DNA from: Pseudomonas marginalis | GTDB taxonomy: Bacteria; Pseudomonadota; Gammaproteobacteria; Pseudomonadales; Pseudomonadaceae | DNA: 64,000 nt | Assembly: GCF_900105325.1 (NCBI RefSeq) | Contig: NZ_FNSU01000004.1 | Span: 124,001 to 188,000 of the forward strand | Direction of reading: 5' to 3' | Shown here: piece after piece, positions 16,612-25,544 of the stretch | Position numbering within the stretch: the first letter of the stretch is position 1 | Layout: each line of letters begins with the position of its first letter | The notes under the pieces: model-generated | What the model saw: the letters and a program-made list of their open reading frames with translations, nothing else | The model's database searches: none | What the model was told of the DNA's origin: nothing | Made by a program: the position numbers and the translations under genes

Positions 16612-17694
16612 ATGGGCGGTCGTATTTCCATCTGTATCGTCGGTCTGGGTTTAGTGGTGTTGCTGAGCGCGTGTGGCCAGGAAAAAGCTGAGCCCAAGGC
16701 CCATTCGCGGGTCTTTGTTCAAACCGTACAACCCGCCGATTTCGCCGCGGCCGTCACGCTGACCGGAGATATCCAGGCCCGCGTGCAAACCGATTTGTCC
16801 TTCCGCGTCGGCGGCAAGATCATCCAGCGCATGGTGGATGTAGGCGATCGCGTCAAAGCCAGACAGGTGCTGGCCAGGCTCGATCCCAAGGATTTGCAGA
16901 CCAACGTCGATTCCGCCCAGGCCCAGGTCGTGGCCGAGCAGGCGCGGGTCAAGCAAACCGCCGCTGCGTTTGTGCGCCAGGAAAAGCTCCTGCCCAAGGG
17001 CTATACCAGCCGCAGCGAATACGATTCCGCCCAGGCCGCGCTGCGCAGCAGCCAAAGTGCCCTGGCCGCCGCGCAGGCGCAGTTGGCCAACGCCCGTGAA
17101 CAACTCGGCTATACCGCGCTGATCGCGGATGCGCCGGGGGTGATCACCGCGCGCCAGGCCGAAGTCGGTCAGGTGGTGCAGGCCACCGTGCCGATTTTCA
17201 GCCTGGCCAGCGATGGCGAGCGCGACGCGGTGTTCAACGTCTATGAGTCACTGCTGGTTGAGCCGCCGCCGGATGCGCCGATCACCGTCAGCCTGCTGGA
17301 TAACCCGAGCATCAAGGCCGTGGGTAAAGTGCGTGAAGTCACGCCTGCCGTGGCCGCCAATACCGGCACGGTGCAAGTGAAGATCGCCCTGCAATCGTTA
17401 CCCGAAGGCATGCGGCTTGGTTCGGTGGTCAGCGCCACCGCCAATGGCCCGGCCAAGGCGAGTATCGAGCTGCCGTGGTCGGCGTTGACCAAAGACCTCA
17501 GCGAGCCCGCCGTATGGCTGGTGGACGGCGAGGGCAAGGCGCAACTGCACAAGGTCACGGTGGCGCGTTACCTCACAGGCAAAGTGATTGTTGGCGACGG
17601 CCTCAAGGGCGGCGAAAAAGTCGTGGTGGCCGGTGGGCAATTGCTGCACCCCGGCATGCTGGTCGAGATCGCCCAGCCAGGAGCCCAGCCATGA
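16612..17694 (+). CDS. triA: RND efflux periplasmic adaptor lipoprotein, first of two (TriA-like)
   Basis: 360-residue HlyD/AcrA-type adaptor with a lipoprotein signal (LLSAC, Cys about residue 22), a lipoyl half-domain (GDIQARVQTDLSFRVGGKI), a long Ala/Gln-rich alpha-hairpin (about 100-165), a second lipoyl half and a C-terminal beta domain. It links the inner-membrane pump to an outer-membrane channel. The arrangement adaptor-adaptor-pump with a pump of about 1018 residues matches TriABC of P. aeruginosa. No outer-membrane channel gene is present, as for triABC, which uses OpmH. The symbol is by analogy. Confidence 0.82.
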   Translation: MGGRISICIVGLGLVVLLSACGQEKAEPKAHSRVFVQTVQPADFAAAVTLTGDIQARVQTDLSFRVGGKIIQRMVDVGDRVKARQVLARLDPKDLQTNVDSAQAQVVAEQARVKQTAAAFVRQEKLLPKGYTSRSEYDSAQAALRSSQSALAAAQAQLANAREQLGYTALIADAPGVITARQAEVGQVVQATVPIFSLASDGERDAVFNVYESLLVEPPPDAPITVSLLDNPSIKAVGKVREVTPAVAANTGTVQVKIALQSLPEGMRLGSVVSATANGPAKASIELPWSALTKDLSEPAVWLVDGEGKAQLHKVTVARYLTGKVIVGDGLKGGEKVVVAGGQLLHPGMLVEIAQPGAQP

Positions 17695-18761
17695 AGCGCC
17701 TGACGGTTGTACTTGCCGCCAGCCTGTTGCTGATGGCCTGTTCAAAGGAAGAACCGGCGCCCGAGCCCTTGCGCCCGGTGCTGTCCATGGAAGTGAAGTC
17801 CGAGGACCAGGAAACCCTCGGCCGTTTCGCCGGCGCCATCCAGGCGCGCTATGAAAGCAATCTGGGCTTCCGCGTCCCCGGTCGCATCGCCCGGCGTGCC
17901 GTGGATGTGGGCGCCGAAGTGGACAAGGGCGCCTTGCTCGCGGTGCTCGACCCTACCGACCAACAGAACCAGTTGCGCGCCGCCCAAGGCGATTTGGCGC
18001 GGGTGCAGGCGCAGTTCATCAACGCCCAGGCCAATGCCCGCCGCCAGCAGGAGCTGTTCAACCGTGGCGTCGGCGCCCAGGCCCAACTGGACGTGGCCCA
18101 GACCGACCTGAAAACCACCCAGGCCTCCCTCGACCAGGCCCAGGCTTCGGTCAACCAGGCCAGGGACCAGCTCAACTACGCCGAGCTGCGCACCGACCAC
18201 GCCGGCATCGTCACCGCCTGGAATGCCGAGGCCGGCCAGGTGGTCAGCGCCGGTCAGCAAGTGGTGACCCTGGCGCGCCCGGACATCAAGGAGGCGGTGA
18301 TCGACCTGCCCGCCGGCCTCGCCGAGCGCCTGCCAGCGGATGTGGTATTCCTCGTCGCCGGCCAACTCGACCCCAGCGTCCACACCACCGCCACCGTGCG
18401 CGAGATCGAACCCCAGGCCCAAAGCGCCACGCGCACCCGTCGCGCGCGCCTGACCCTGGCCGAAACGCCGCCCGCGTTCCGCCTTGGCACGGCGATCAGC
18501 GTGACCTTGAGTTCGGCCGTCGCCCCACGCATCGAGTTGCCCCTGAGCGCCTTGCAGGAAGTCGACGGCAAGACCCGCATCTGGATCCTCGATACCCAAA
18601 GCCAGACCGTGCAACCGCGCGACATCACGGTGCTGAGTCGTGATGCTGACAGCGCCTTGCTCAACGGCGGCGTCAAACCCGGCGAGCGTATCGTTACCGC
18701 CGGCGTGAACAGCCTGAAGCCCGGGCAGAAAGTCAAAATCGACGAGGACAGCCCGCGATGA
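17691..18761 (+). CDS. triB: RND efflux periplasmic adaptor lipoprotein, second of two (TriB-like)
   Basis: 356 residues, starting at the ATG that overlaps the previous stop (ATGA). Lipoprotein signal LLLMAC (Cys about 16), lipoyl domain split by a coiled-coil hairpin rich in Ala and Gln (about 95-155), and beta-barrel domain. Homologous to the preceding adaptor; the two probably assemble together on one pump. The reading frame extends upstream of the ATG, but that part overlaps the first adaptor and is not used. It is coupled to the pump gene by another ATGA. Confidence 0.85.
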   Translation: MKRLTVVLAASLLLMACSKEEPAPEPLRPVLSMEVKSEDQETLGRFAGAIQARYESNLGFRVPGRIARRAVDVGAEVDKGALLAVLDPTDQQNQLRAAQGDLARVQAQFINAQANARRQQELFNRGVGAQAQLDVAQTDLKTTQASLDQAQASVNQARDQLNYAELRTDHAGIVTAWNAEAGQVVSAGQQVVTLARPDIKEAVIDLPAGLAERLPADVVFLVAGQLDPSVHTTATVREIEPQAQSATRTRRARLTLAETPPAFRLGTAISVTLSSAVAPRIELPLSALQEVDGKTRIWILDTQSQTVQPRDITVLSRDADSALLNGGVKPGERIVTAGVNSLKPGQKVKIDEDSPR

Positions 18762-21700
18762 AAGGCAGCTTCAACTTATCCGACTGGGCCCTCAAGCATC
18801 AGTCCTTTGTCTGGTACCTGATGTTCGTCGCGCTGCTGATGGGCGTGTTCTCGTACATGAACCTGGGCCGTGAAGAGGACCCCTCGTTCACCATCAAGAC
18901 CATGGTCATCCAGACCCGCTGGCCGGGCGCGACCCAGGAAGAAACCCTCAAGCAGGTCACCGACCGCATCGAGAAGAAGCTCGAGGAACTCGACGCCCTC
19001 GACTACGTGAAAAGCTACACCAGGCCGGGTGAATCCACGGTGTTCGTGTTCCTCAAGGACACCACCAGCGCCAAGGCCATCCCGGAGATCTGGTACCAGG
19101 TCCGCAAGAAGATCGACGACATTCGCGGCACCTTCCCCCAGGGCTTGCAGGGGCCGTCGTTCAACGACGAATTCGGTGATGTGTTCGGCTCGGTGTATGC
19201 CTTTACCGGCGACGGCCTGTCGATGCGCCAGTTGCGCGACTACGTGGAGCAGGTGCGCGCCGAGATCCGTTCGGTACCGGGGCTGGGCAAGGTCGAGATG
19301 ATCGGCCAGCAGGACGAAGTGATTTACCTGAACTTCTCCACGCGCAAACTGGCGGCCCTGGGCATCGACCAGCGCCAGGTGGTGCAAAGCCTGCAATCGC
19401 AGAACGCGGTGACCCCCGCCGGCGTGATCGAGGCCGGTCCGGAGCGCATCTCGGTGCGTACCTCGGGGCAGTTCGCCTCGGAGAAAGACCTGGCCAACGT
19501 CAACCTGCGCCTCAATGACCGCTTCTATCGCCTGGCGGATATCGCCGAGATCAGCCGTGGCTACGTCGACCCGGCGCGGCCGATGTTCCGCTTCAACGGC
19601 AAGCCGGCGATTGGCCTGGCCATCGCCATGCAGAAGGGCGGCAATATCCAGTCGTTCGGTAAGGCGCTGCACACGCGGATGGACGAGCTGACCGCCGACC
19701 TGCCGGTGGGCGTCGGTGTGCATAAGGTCTCCGACCAGGCCGAAGTGGTGGAAGAGGCCGTCGGCGGCTTTACCAGCGCGCTGTTCGAAGCGGTGATTAT
19801 CGTGCTGGTGGTGAGCTTTATCAGCCTGGGCATGCGCGCCGGGCTGGTGGTGGCGTGCTCGATTCCATTGGTGCTGGCGCTGGTATTCGTGTTCATGGAA
19901 TACAGCGGCATCACCATGCAGCGTGTGTCGCTGGGGGCGTTGATCATCGCCCTCGGCCTGTTGGTGGACGATGCGATGATCACCGTGGAGATGATGATCA
20001 CGCGCCTGGAAAAAGGCGAAACCAAGGAGCAGGCGGCGACCTACGCCTACAGTTCCACGGCATTTCCGATGCTCACCGGTACGTTGGTGACCGTCGCCGG
20101 CTTCGTGCCGATTGGCCTCAACGCCAGTTCGGCAGGCGAGTACACCTTTACCCTGTTCGCGGTGATTGCCGTAGCGATGCTGGTGTCGTGGGTGGTGGCG
20201 GTGCTGTTTGCGCCGGTGATCGGCGTGCATATCCTCAGTGCCAAGGTGAAACCCCACGACGCCGAGCCGGGGCGCATCGGCCGCGCGTTCAATGGCGGCA
20301 TGCTGTGGGCCATGCGCAACCGTTGGTGGGCGATCGGCATCACCGTGGGCCTGTTCGTGGCGTCGGTGTTCTCCATGCAGTTTGTGCAGAACCAGTTCTT
20401 CCCGTCGTCGGACCGCCCGGAAATCCTCGTCGACCTCAACCTGCCGCAAAACGCCTCGATCAACGAGACACGCAAGGCCGTCGACCGCCTCGAAGCGATC
20501 ATCAAGGACGACCCGGACATTGCACGCTGGAGCACTTATATCGGCCAGGGCGCGATCCGTTTCTACCTGCCCCTCGACCAGCAACTGGAAAACCCCTACT
20601 ACGCGCAACTGGTGATCGTCAGCAAAGGCCTGGAAGAGCGCGGTGCCCTGATTGCGCGCCTGCAAAAGCGCCTGCGCGACGACTTCGTAGGCATCGGCAG
20701 TTTCGTGCAGCCGCTGGAAATGGGCCCGCCGGTGGGGCGTCCGATCCAGTACCGCGTGTCTGGCAAAGACACCGACCAGGTGCGCAAACACGCCATCGAA
20801 CTGGCGACCCTGCTGGATAAAAACACCCACCTGGGCGAGATCATCTACGACTGGAACGAGCCGGGCAAAGTGCTGCGCATCGACATTGCCCAGGACAAGG
20901 CGCGCCAGCTCGGGCTGTCCTCCGAAGACGTGGCGCAACTGATGAACAGCGTGGTCAGTGGTGCTTCGGTAACCCAGGTGCACGACGATATCTACCTGAT
21001 CAGCGTGGTCGGCCGTGCCGAAGACGCCGAACGTGGCACGCCGGAAACCTTGCAGAACCTGCAGATCGTCACCCCCAACGGCACCTCGATTCCGCTGCTG
21101 GCCTTCGCCACTGTGCGGTATGAGCTGGAGCAGCCGCTGGTGTGGCGTCGCGACCGCAAGCCGACCATCACCATCAAGGCCTCGGTGCGCGATGAGATGC
21201 AGCCGACCGATTTGGTCAAGCAGCTGAAACCCGATATCGACAAATTCAGCGCCGGCCTGCCGGTGGGCTACAAGGTTGCGACGGGCGGCACCGTGGAAGA
21301 AAGCGGCAAGGCCCAGGGCCCGATTGCCAGCGTGGTGCCGTTGATGCTGTTCCTGATGGCGACGTTCCTGATGATCCAGCTGCACAGCGTGCAGAAGATG
21401 TTCCTGGTGGCCAGTGTCGCGCCGCTGGGGCTGATCGGCGTGGTGCTGGCGCTGATCCCCACGGGCACGCCCATGGGCTTTGTGGCGATCCTCGGCATCC
21501 TGGCGCTGATCGGCATCATCATCCGCAACTCGGTGATCCTGGTGACGCAGATCCACGAATATGAAGTGGCCGGCTACACGCCGTGGGACGCGGTAGTGGA
21601 AGCCACCGAGCATCGGCGCCGGCCGATCCTGCTCACGGCGGCTGCGGCGAGCCTGGGCATGATCCCGATTGCCCGCGAAGTGTTCTGGGGGCCGATGGCC

Positions 21701-21814
21701 TACGCGATGATTGGCGGGATCATCATCGCTACCTTGCTGACGCTGCTGTTTTTGCCGGCGCTGTATGTGGCCTGGTACAAGATCCGCGAACCAAAGCAGG
21801 AACAACACGGTTAA
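18758..21814 (+). CDS. triC: RND efflux pump, inner-membrane subunit (TriC-like)
   Basis: 1018 residues, the normal size of an RND exporter, with 12 expected membrane segments and two large periplasmic loops. The TM4 proton-relay motif is present (GLLVDDAMITVEMM, with paired Asp). The N-terminus (NLSDWALKHQSFVWYL) is typical of the TriC/MexK side of the family rather than of MexB. It exports hydrophobic compounds using the proton gradient; TriABC of P. aeruginosa exports triclosan. The real substrate here is unknown. Confidence 0.9.
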   Translation: MKGSFNLSDWALKHQSFVWYLMFVALLMGVFSYMNLGREEDPSFTIKTMVIQTRWPGATQEETLKQVTDRIEKKLEELDALDYVKSYTRPGESTVFVFLKDTTSAKAIPEIWYQVRKKIDDIRGTFPQGLQGPSFNDEFGDVFGSVYAFTGDGLSMRQLRDYVEQVRAEIRSVPGLGKVEMIGQQDEVIYLNFSTRKLAALGIDQRQVVQSLQSQNAVTPAGVIEAGPERISVRTSGQFASEKDLANVNLRLNDRFYRLADIAEISRGYVDPARPMFRFNGKPAIGLAIAMQKGGNIQSFGKALHTRMDELTADLPVGVGVHKVSDQAEVVEEAVGGFTSALFEAVIIVLVVSFISLGMRAGLVVACSIPLVLALVFVFMEYSGITMQRVSLGALIIALGLLVDDAMITVEMMITRLEKGETKEQAATYAYSSTAFPMLTGTLVTVAGFVPIGLNASSAGEYTFTLFAVIAVAMLVSWVVAVLFAPVIGVHILSAKVKPHDAEPGRIGRAFNGGMLWAMRNRWWAIGITVGLFVASVFSMQFVQNQFFPSSDRPEILVDLNLPQNASINETRKAVDRLEAIIKDDPDIARWSTYIGQGAIRFYLPLDQQLENPYYAQLVIVSKGLEERGALIARLQKRLRDDFVGIGSFVQPLEMGPPVGRPIQYRVSGKDTDQVRKHAIELATLLDKNTHLGEIIYDWNEPGKVLRIDIAQDKARQLGLSSEDVAQLMNSVVSGASVTQVHDDIYLISVVGRAEDAERGTPETLQNLQIVTPNGTSIPLLAFATVRYELEQPLVWRRDRKPTITIKASVRDEMQPTDLVKQLKPDIDKFSAGLPVGYKVATGGTVEESGKAQGPIASVVPLMLFLMATFLMIQLHSVQKMFLVASVAPLGLIGVVLALIPTGTPMGFVAILGILALIGIIIRNSVILVTQIHEYEVAGYTPWDAVVEATEHRRRPILLTAAAASLGMIPIAREVFWGPMAYAMIGGIIIATLLTLLFLPALYVAWYKIREPKQEQHG

Positions 21815-21817
21815 AAA

Positions 21818-21861
21818 TGTGGGAGGGAGCTAGTCGAATCGTCGCACCGCCCCTCCCACAA
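21818..21861. repeat. REP-type hairpin after the RND operon
   Basis: GTGGGAGGG arm and CCCCTCCCAC arm separated by about 20 bp. Short REP pair just after the pump stop codon; may act as mRNA 3' end structure. Confidence 0.7.
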
Positions 21862-21975
21862 TTGATCTCAGCTGGGCATTTGAGACGTGGGAAATTTCCG
21901 GAAGTGACGCCTGTTGCCCTGGCCAACCGTTGAGTGCTTTACCCTTCGACCTCCACCTCTCAACGGTCGCCTGCC

Positions 21976-24150
21976 ATGAACCGTCTGCGTCTTACCTCGC
22001 TGATCTGCTGCTTGTTCCTATCGCCCCTGGCCTTTGCCGGCACCGTATTGGAAAACCCGTTGTGGCGAGTCGAACTCGATCCGGCCACCCTCGCCATCCG
22101 TGTGACACCCAGTGGCCAGCCGCAGGTGCAGGCCTCCAACGGTGTAGCGGCGCGTGCTGTCAGTCAACTTGCACAAAACGCGCAACAGGCCAGTTGGCAA
22201 TGGGATGACGGTGCCTATCGCGTGACTGCCAGCCTTGAGCAGCGCGACCTGGTGCTGTCGATCACGGCGCGGGAAGCCGGTGAGCTGCCGATTCTTCTGC
22301 AACCGCCGAGCGCCATGGGCCGAGGGTTGATGTGGCCGTTGGCCGAAGGGCATTACGTGCCGGCCGGCAATGCCATGTGGAACGCTTTCCTGGTGGCGCA
22401 GGGTGACATCAACACCACCCAGGACCTCAGCCTGCCGCTGTGGGGCGTCGATCACGGCGCCTTCACCCTCAACTGGCTGCTGACCAATCCCTATAACAAC
22501 CGCCTGCGCTGGCGGGGCCAGGCGTTGTCGCTGGCCCATGAGTTCACCTCGCTCGGGCCTGCCGCCCCCATGACCCTGCTGTTGCACCTGGGCGAAAGCG
22601 ATCCGCTGGCCGGGGCCAAGCGCTATCGCCGATGGCTGGTCGAGCAGGGGCGCTATGAACCCCTGGCAGACAAGCTGCGGCAAACCCCTGGGGCTGAAAA
22701 GCTGCTGGGCGCCAGCCATGTCTACCTGTGGGGCAATGACCTGCTGGCGCCGGAGGATGTGCGTGATTGGCCGTTGTTGCTCCAGCGCTTGCGCGCTCAT
22801 GAACTCAGAGGCCTGTTGGACAAGGACTCCGCAGCGCTGCTGGCGCAGCCCCGCGCCTTGAATCGCTACGAGCAAAGCGTGCTGTTACGCGGCCTCAATG
22901 CCGCGATCAATAGGAAGGCCCGGCAGAGTTGGCAGGTGGACGAGCCCGATATGAGCCGTCTTGCCGTGCGCTACGGCGAGTTGCGTCGCGAATTGGCCGT
23001 GGACTTTGCCGGTGCCCTGCGCGATAGCCCCGGCACCTGGGGCAGCCAGGTGGTACAGACGCTGCGCGACGCCGGGCTGCCACGCTTGATGCTGACCCTG
23101 GGCGAAGGCTGGGAAGGCGGCCTCTGGCACCCCGAGACCATCCGCGCCGGTGTCGACGCCGGCTACCTGATGGCGCCCTACGACTCCTACCAAACCGCGT
23201 TGTCCGCCACCGAAAACCCCGACTGGACCACCGCCCACCTGGGCAGCCAGGCTTACCGCGACTGCGCCATCGTGTTGAAGGACGGCACACCCAAGACCGG
23301 CTTCCAGCAGTCCGGCCACTACACCGACCCGCGCTGTGTGCGACCTCTGTTGGAGGCGCGGGTGAAAGCCGTGCAGGCCGTTGCCGGCTTCAACGCCTGG
23401 TTTCTTGATGCGTACGCCACCAGCATGCTGTTCGACAGTTACCGCGACAGTGCACCGATGACCCAGGCGCAAAACGCCGAAGGCAATATCGAGGCAGCCC
23501 GTTGGCTGAACACCACGCTGCAATTGCCGACCGGCTCCGAAGACGGTAACGCCATCACCGCCCAGGGCATCCTGTTCGCCCATGGCATGCAAACCCCGGT
23601 GCTGGGCTGGGGGGATCGCGACATGACCCAGGACAAACAGTCGCCCTACTACGTGGGCAACTGGTACCCGCCGGAGCAACCAGCGGTGTTCTTCAAGTCG
23701 GTGCCGCTGAACGAGCCGTTTCGCACCCTCTACTTCGACCCGACGCTGCGCCTGCCGCTGTATCAGGCGGTGTTCCATGGCTCGGTGATCACCACCCATC
23801 ACTGGCTGTTCGACAGCCTCAAGCTGAGCAATGTACGGGCTGAAAATGAGCTGACCCAACTGCTCTACAACGTGCCGCCGCTGTATCACCTGAGTGCTGC
23901 GACGCTCAAGGCGCGGCTGCCGCTGATCCAGCGCCAGGATCGATTTTTCCGACCGTTGCATGAGCGCCTGGCCACCCAGGCGATGACCGGGTTTCGCTGG
24001 CTGACGGCGGATCGGCAGGTGCAGGAAACCACGTTTGCCGATGGCACGCGGTTGGTGGCGAATTTTTCCACTGGGTCGAGAGAGGGGTTTGCGGCGAGGA
24101 GTGTGACAGCGGTGGTGGATGGGACATCGGTGGTGTATCAGGTGCAGTAG
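21976..24150 (+). CDS. Probable secreted glycoside hydrolase-like protein
   Basis: 724 residues with a signal peptide (cut near LAFA-GT, about residue 20). An N-terminal beta-rich domain is followed by a likely (beta/alpha)8 catalytic domain: LMLTLGEGWEGGLW and AGFNAWFLDAYATSMLFDSYRDSAPM carry acidic residues in the places expected for a retaining glycosidase of the GH101-like type. No specific family is assigned with certainty and no sugar-binding module is seen. The gene stands alone between the RND operon and a methyltransferase. I chose the ATG at 21976, which begins the signal peptide; an in-frame ATG lies 42 bp upstream. Confidence 0.65.
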   Translation: MNRLRLTSLICCLFLSPLAFAGTVLENPLWRVELDPATLAIRVTPSGQPQVQASNGVAARAVSQLAQNAQQASWQWDDGAYRVTASLEQRDLVLSITAREAGELPILLQPPSAMGRGLMWPLAEGHYVPAGNAMWNAFLVAQGDINTTQDLSLPLWGVDHGAFTLNWLLTNPYNNRLRWRGQALSLAHEFTSLGPAAPMTLLLHLGESDPLAGAKRYRRWLVEQGRYEPLADKLRQTPGAEKLLGASHVYLWGNDLLAPEDVRDWPLLLQRLRAHELRGLLDKDSAALLAQPRALNRYEQSVLLRGLNAAINRKARQSWQVDEPDMSRLAVRYGELRRELAVDFAGALRDSPGTWGSQVVQTLRDAGLPRLMLTLGEGWEGGLWHPETIRAGVDAGYLMAPYDSYQTALSATENPDWTTAHLGSQAYRDCAIVLKDGTPKTGFQQSGHYTDPRCVRPLLEARVKAVQAVAGFNAWFLDAYATSMLFDSYRDSAPMTQAQNAEGNIEAARWLNTTLQLPTGSEDGNAITAQGILFAHGMQTPVLGWGDRDMTQDKQSPYYVGNWYPPEQPAVFFKSVPLNEPFRTLYFDPTLRLPLYQAVFHGSVITTHHWLFDSLKLSNVRAENELTQLLYNVPPLYHLSAATLKARLPLIQRQDRFFRPLHERLATQAMTGFRWLTADRQVQETTFADGTRLVANFSTGSREGFAARSVTAVVDGTSVVYQVQ

Positions 24151-24168
24151 TGGTGTGTATCAGTCCGT

Positions 24169-24232
24169 CATCGGGAGCAAGCCCCCTCCCACAGGGGAAT
24201 GCATTCCAAATGTGGGAGTGGGCTTGCCCAGA
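24169..24232. repeat. REP pair
   Basis: Two REP units face each other (ATCGGGAGCAAGCCCCCTCC and TGTGGGAGTGGGCTTGCCC) in the short gap between the convergent hydrolase and methyltransferase genes. Confidence 0.8.
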
Positions 24233-24233
24233 C

Positions 24234-24860
24234 TTAAACCTTGCGCCAAACGCTGGCCAACCAAGGCTGCTGATCCCGAGGCAATCCCGCCGGCCGGTAG
24301 TAGTGCTCCAACTCTTCAAACCCCGCCGTCGTCAGCAATGCCTGCCACGCCTTCAAGTCGTGATAAGAACCATACCGCGGCCCATTCCAGCCTTCCTGGT
24401 TCTCACCCCGTGGATTGGAGCTGAACAGCACACCGCCGGGCTTCAACGCCCCATGCAGTTGCTTGAGCACACGGGGCAGTTCCTGCTTGGGGATATGAAA
24501 CAGCACTGCATTGGCAAAGATCCCGTCAAAGCGTTCGGCGGGTAAATCCAGCTTGAGGAAGTCCTGCTGCAACACCTCACAGCCGCTGTCTTCGCGCGCC
24601 ATCTGCGCAAACCGCTCGGAACCATCCAGGCCGACGGCGATATGCCCCAGGCGCGTAAAGGTCTGCAAATCCCGCCCCGGCCCGCAGCCGAAATCCAGCA
24701 CGGTAAAGGGCGCCGAGCCCTGGATATGGCGCAGCAGCGCGTCGATGTTCTGGCTCACATCGTGATCGCGGGTGCCTTCACGGAAATCCTCGGCCACCTT
24801 GTTGTAGTGGCCGAGGGTGGTGGACGTGATCTGGTCGAGGTCGTCGGGCTTGAGGGGCAT
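24234..24860 (-). CDS. Class I SAM-dependent methyltransferase
   Basis: 208 residues. Motif I VLDFGCGPGRD (about residues 54-64), an acidic residue at the end of strand 2 (VGLDGSE), and the post-motif region FDGIFANAVLFHIPKQELP are those of a class I Rossmann-fold methyltransferase. The substrate is unknown. It lies 39 bp downstream of metI in the same direction and may be carried on the same transcript. Confidence 0.88.
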   Translation of the reverse strand: MPLKPDDLDQITSTTLGHYNKVAEDFREGTRDHDVSQNIDALLRHIQGSAPFTVLDFGCGPGRDLQTFTRLGHIAVGLDGSERFAQMAREDSGCEVLQQDFLKLDLPAERFDGIFANAVLFHIPKQELPRVLKQLHGALKPGGVLFSSNPRGENQEGWNGPRYGSYHDLKAWQALLTTAGFEELEHYYRPAGLPRDQQPWLASVWRKV

Positions 24861-24899
24861 GGTGATGAATACCGGGCGCTGAGATGGCCCGACTATACC

Positions 24900-25544
24900 T
24901 CACCTCTTGTTCAGCACTCGCGCCAGGCGATCGCCGCCGAGTTGAATCACCGCCACCAGGATCACCAGCAGCACAATCACCGTGAGCATGATCTGCGTAT
25001 CAAAGCGCTGGTAGCCATAGCGATAGGCAATGTCGCCCAAGCCACCGGCCCCGATCGCCCCGGCCATGGCCGACGAGTTGATCATGGTCACCAGGGTGAT
25101 GGTGAACCCGCCGACAATCCCTGGCAGCGCTTCGGGCAGCAGCACATGCCAGATGATGTGCCAGCGTCGGCAACCCATGGCCTGGGCAGCTTCGATCAGG
25201 CCGTGGTCGACCTCGCGCAGACTCACTTCGGCGATCCGCGCAAAAAAAGGCGTGGCGGCGATGGTCAGCGGGACGACCGCCGCCCACACCCCATAGGTGG
25301 TGCCGACGATCAGCCGCGTGAACGGGATCAGCGCCACCATCAGGATCAGGAACGGAATCGAGCGGAACAGATTGACGAACGCCCCCAGCACCCGATTCAG
25401 CGCCGGCGCCTGGTAGATGCCGCCTTTGTCGCTGGTCACCAGAAACACCGCCAGCGGAATGCCCACCAGCAAGGCGATCAACGATGACACGCCGACCATC
25501 AACAAGGTGTCGATGGCGCCTTGCACCAAACGATCAAACCACAT
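24900..25544 (-). CDS. metI: Methionine ABC transporter permease MetI
   Basis: 214 residues starting at MWFDRLVQGAIDTLL; five membrane segments and the permease loop (REVDHGLIEAAQAMGCRRWHIIWHVLLPEALPG). I prefer this ATG to an in-frame start 75 bp upstream, because it matches the family N-terminus. The gene overlaps metN by 11 bp. With MetN and MetQ it imports methionine, including D-methionine in known systems. Confidence 0.93.
   Translation of the reverse strand: MWFDRLVQGAIDTLLMVGVSSLIALLVGIPLAVFLVTSDKGGIYQAPALNRVLGAFVNLFRSIPFLILMVALIPFTRLIVGTTYGVWAAVVPLTIAATPFFARIAEVSLREVDHGLIEAAQAMGCRRWHIIWHVLLPEALPGIVGGFTITLVTMINSSAMAGAIGAGGLGDIAYRYGYQRFDTQIMLTVIVLLVILVAVIQLGGDRLARVLNKR

Noticed and set aside
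18776..21808. Open frame of about 1010 residues antisense to the RND pump gene
   Set aside because: GC-rich codon bias opens the opposite strand; the translation is His/Arg/Gln-rich without domains, while the plus frame is a full RND pump.
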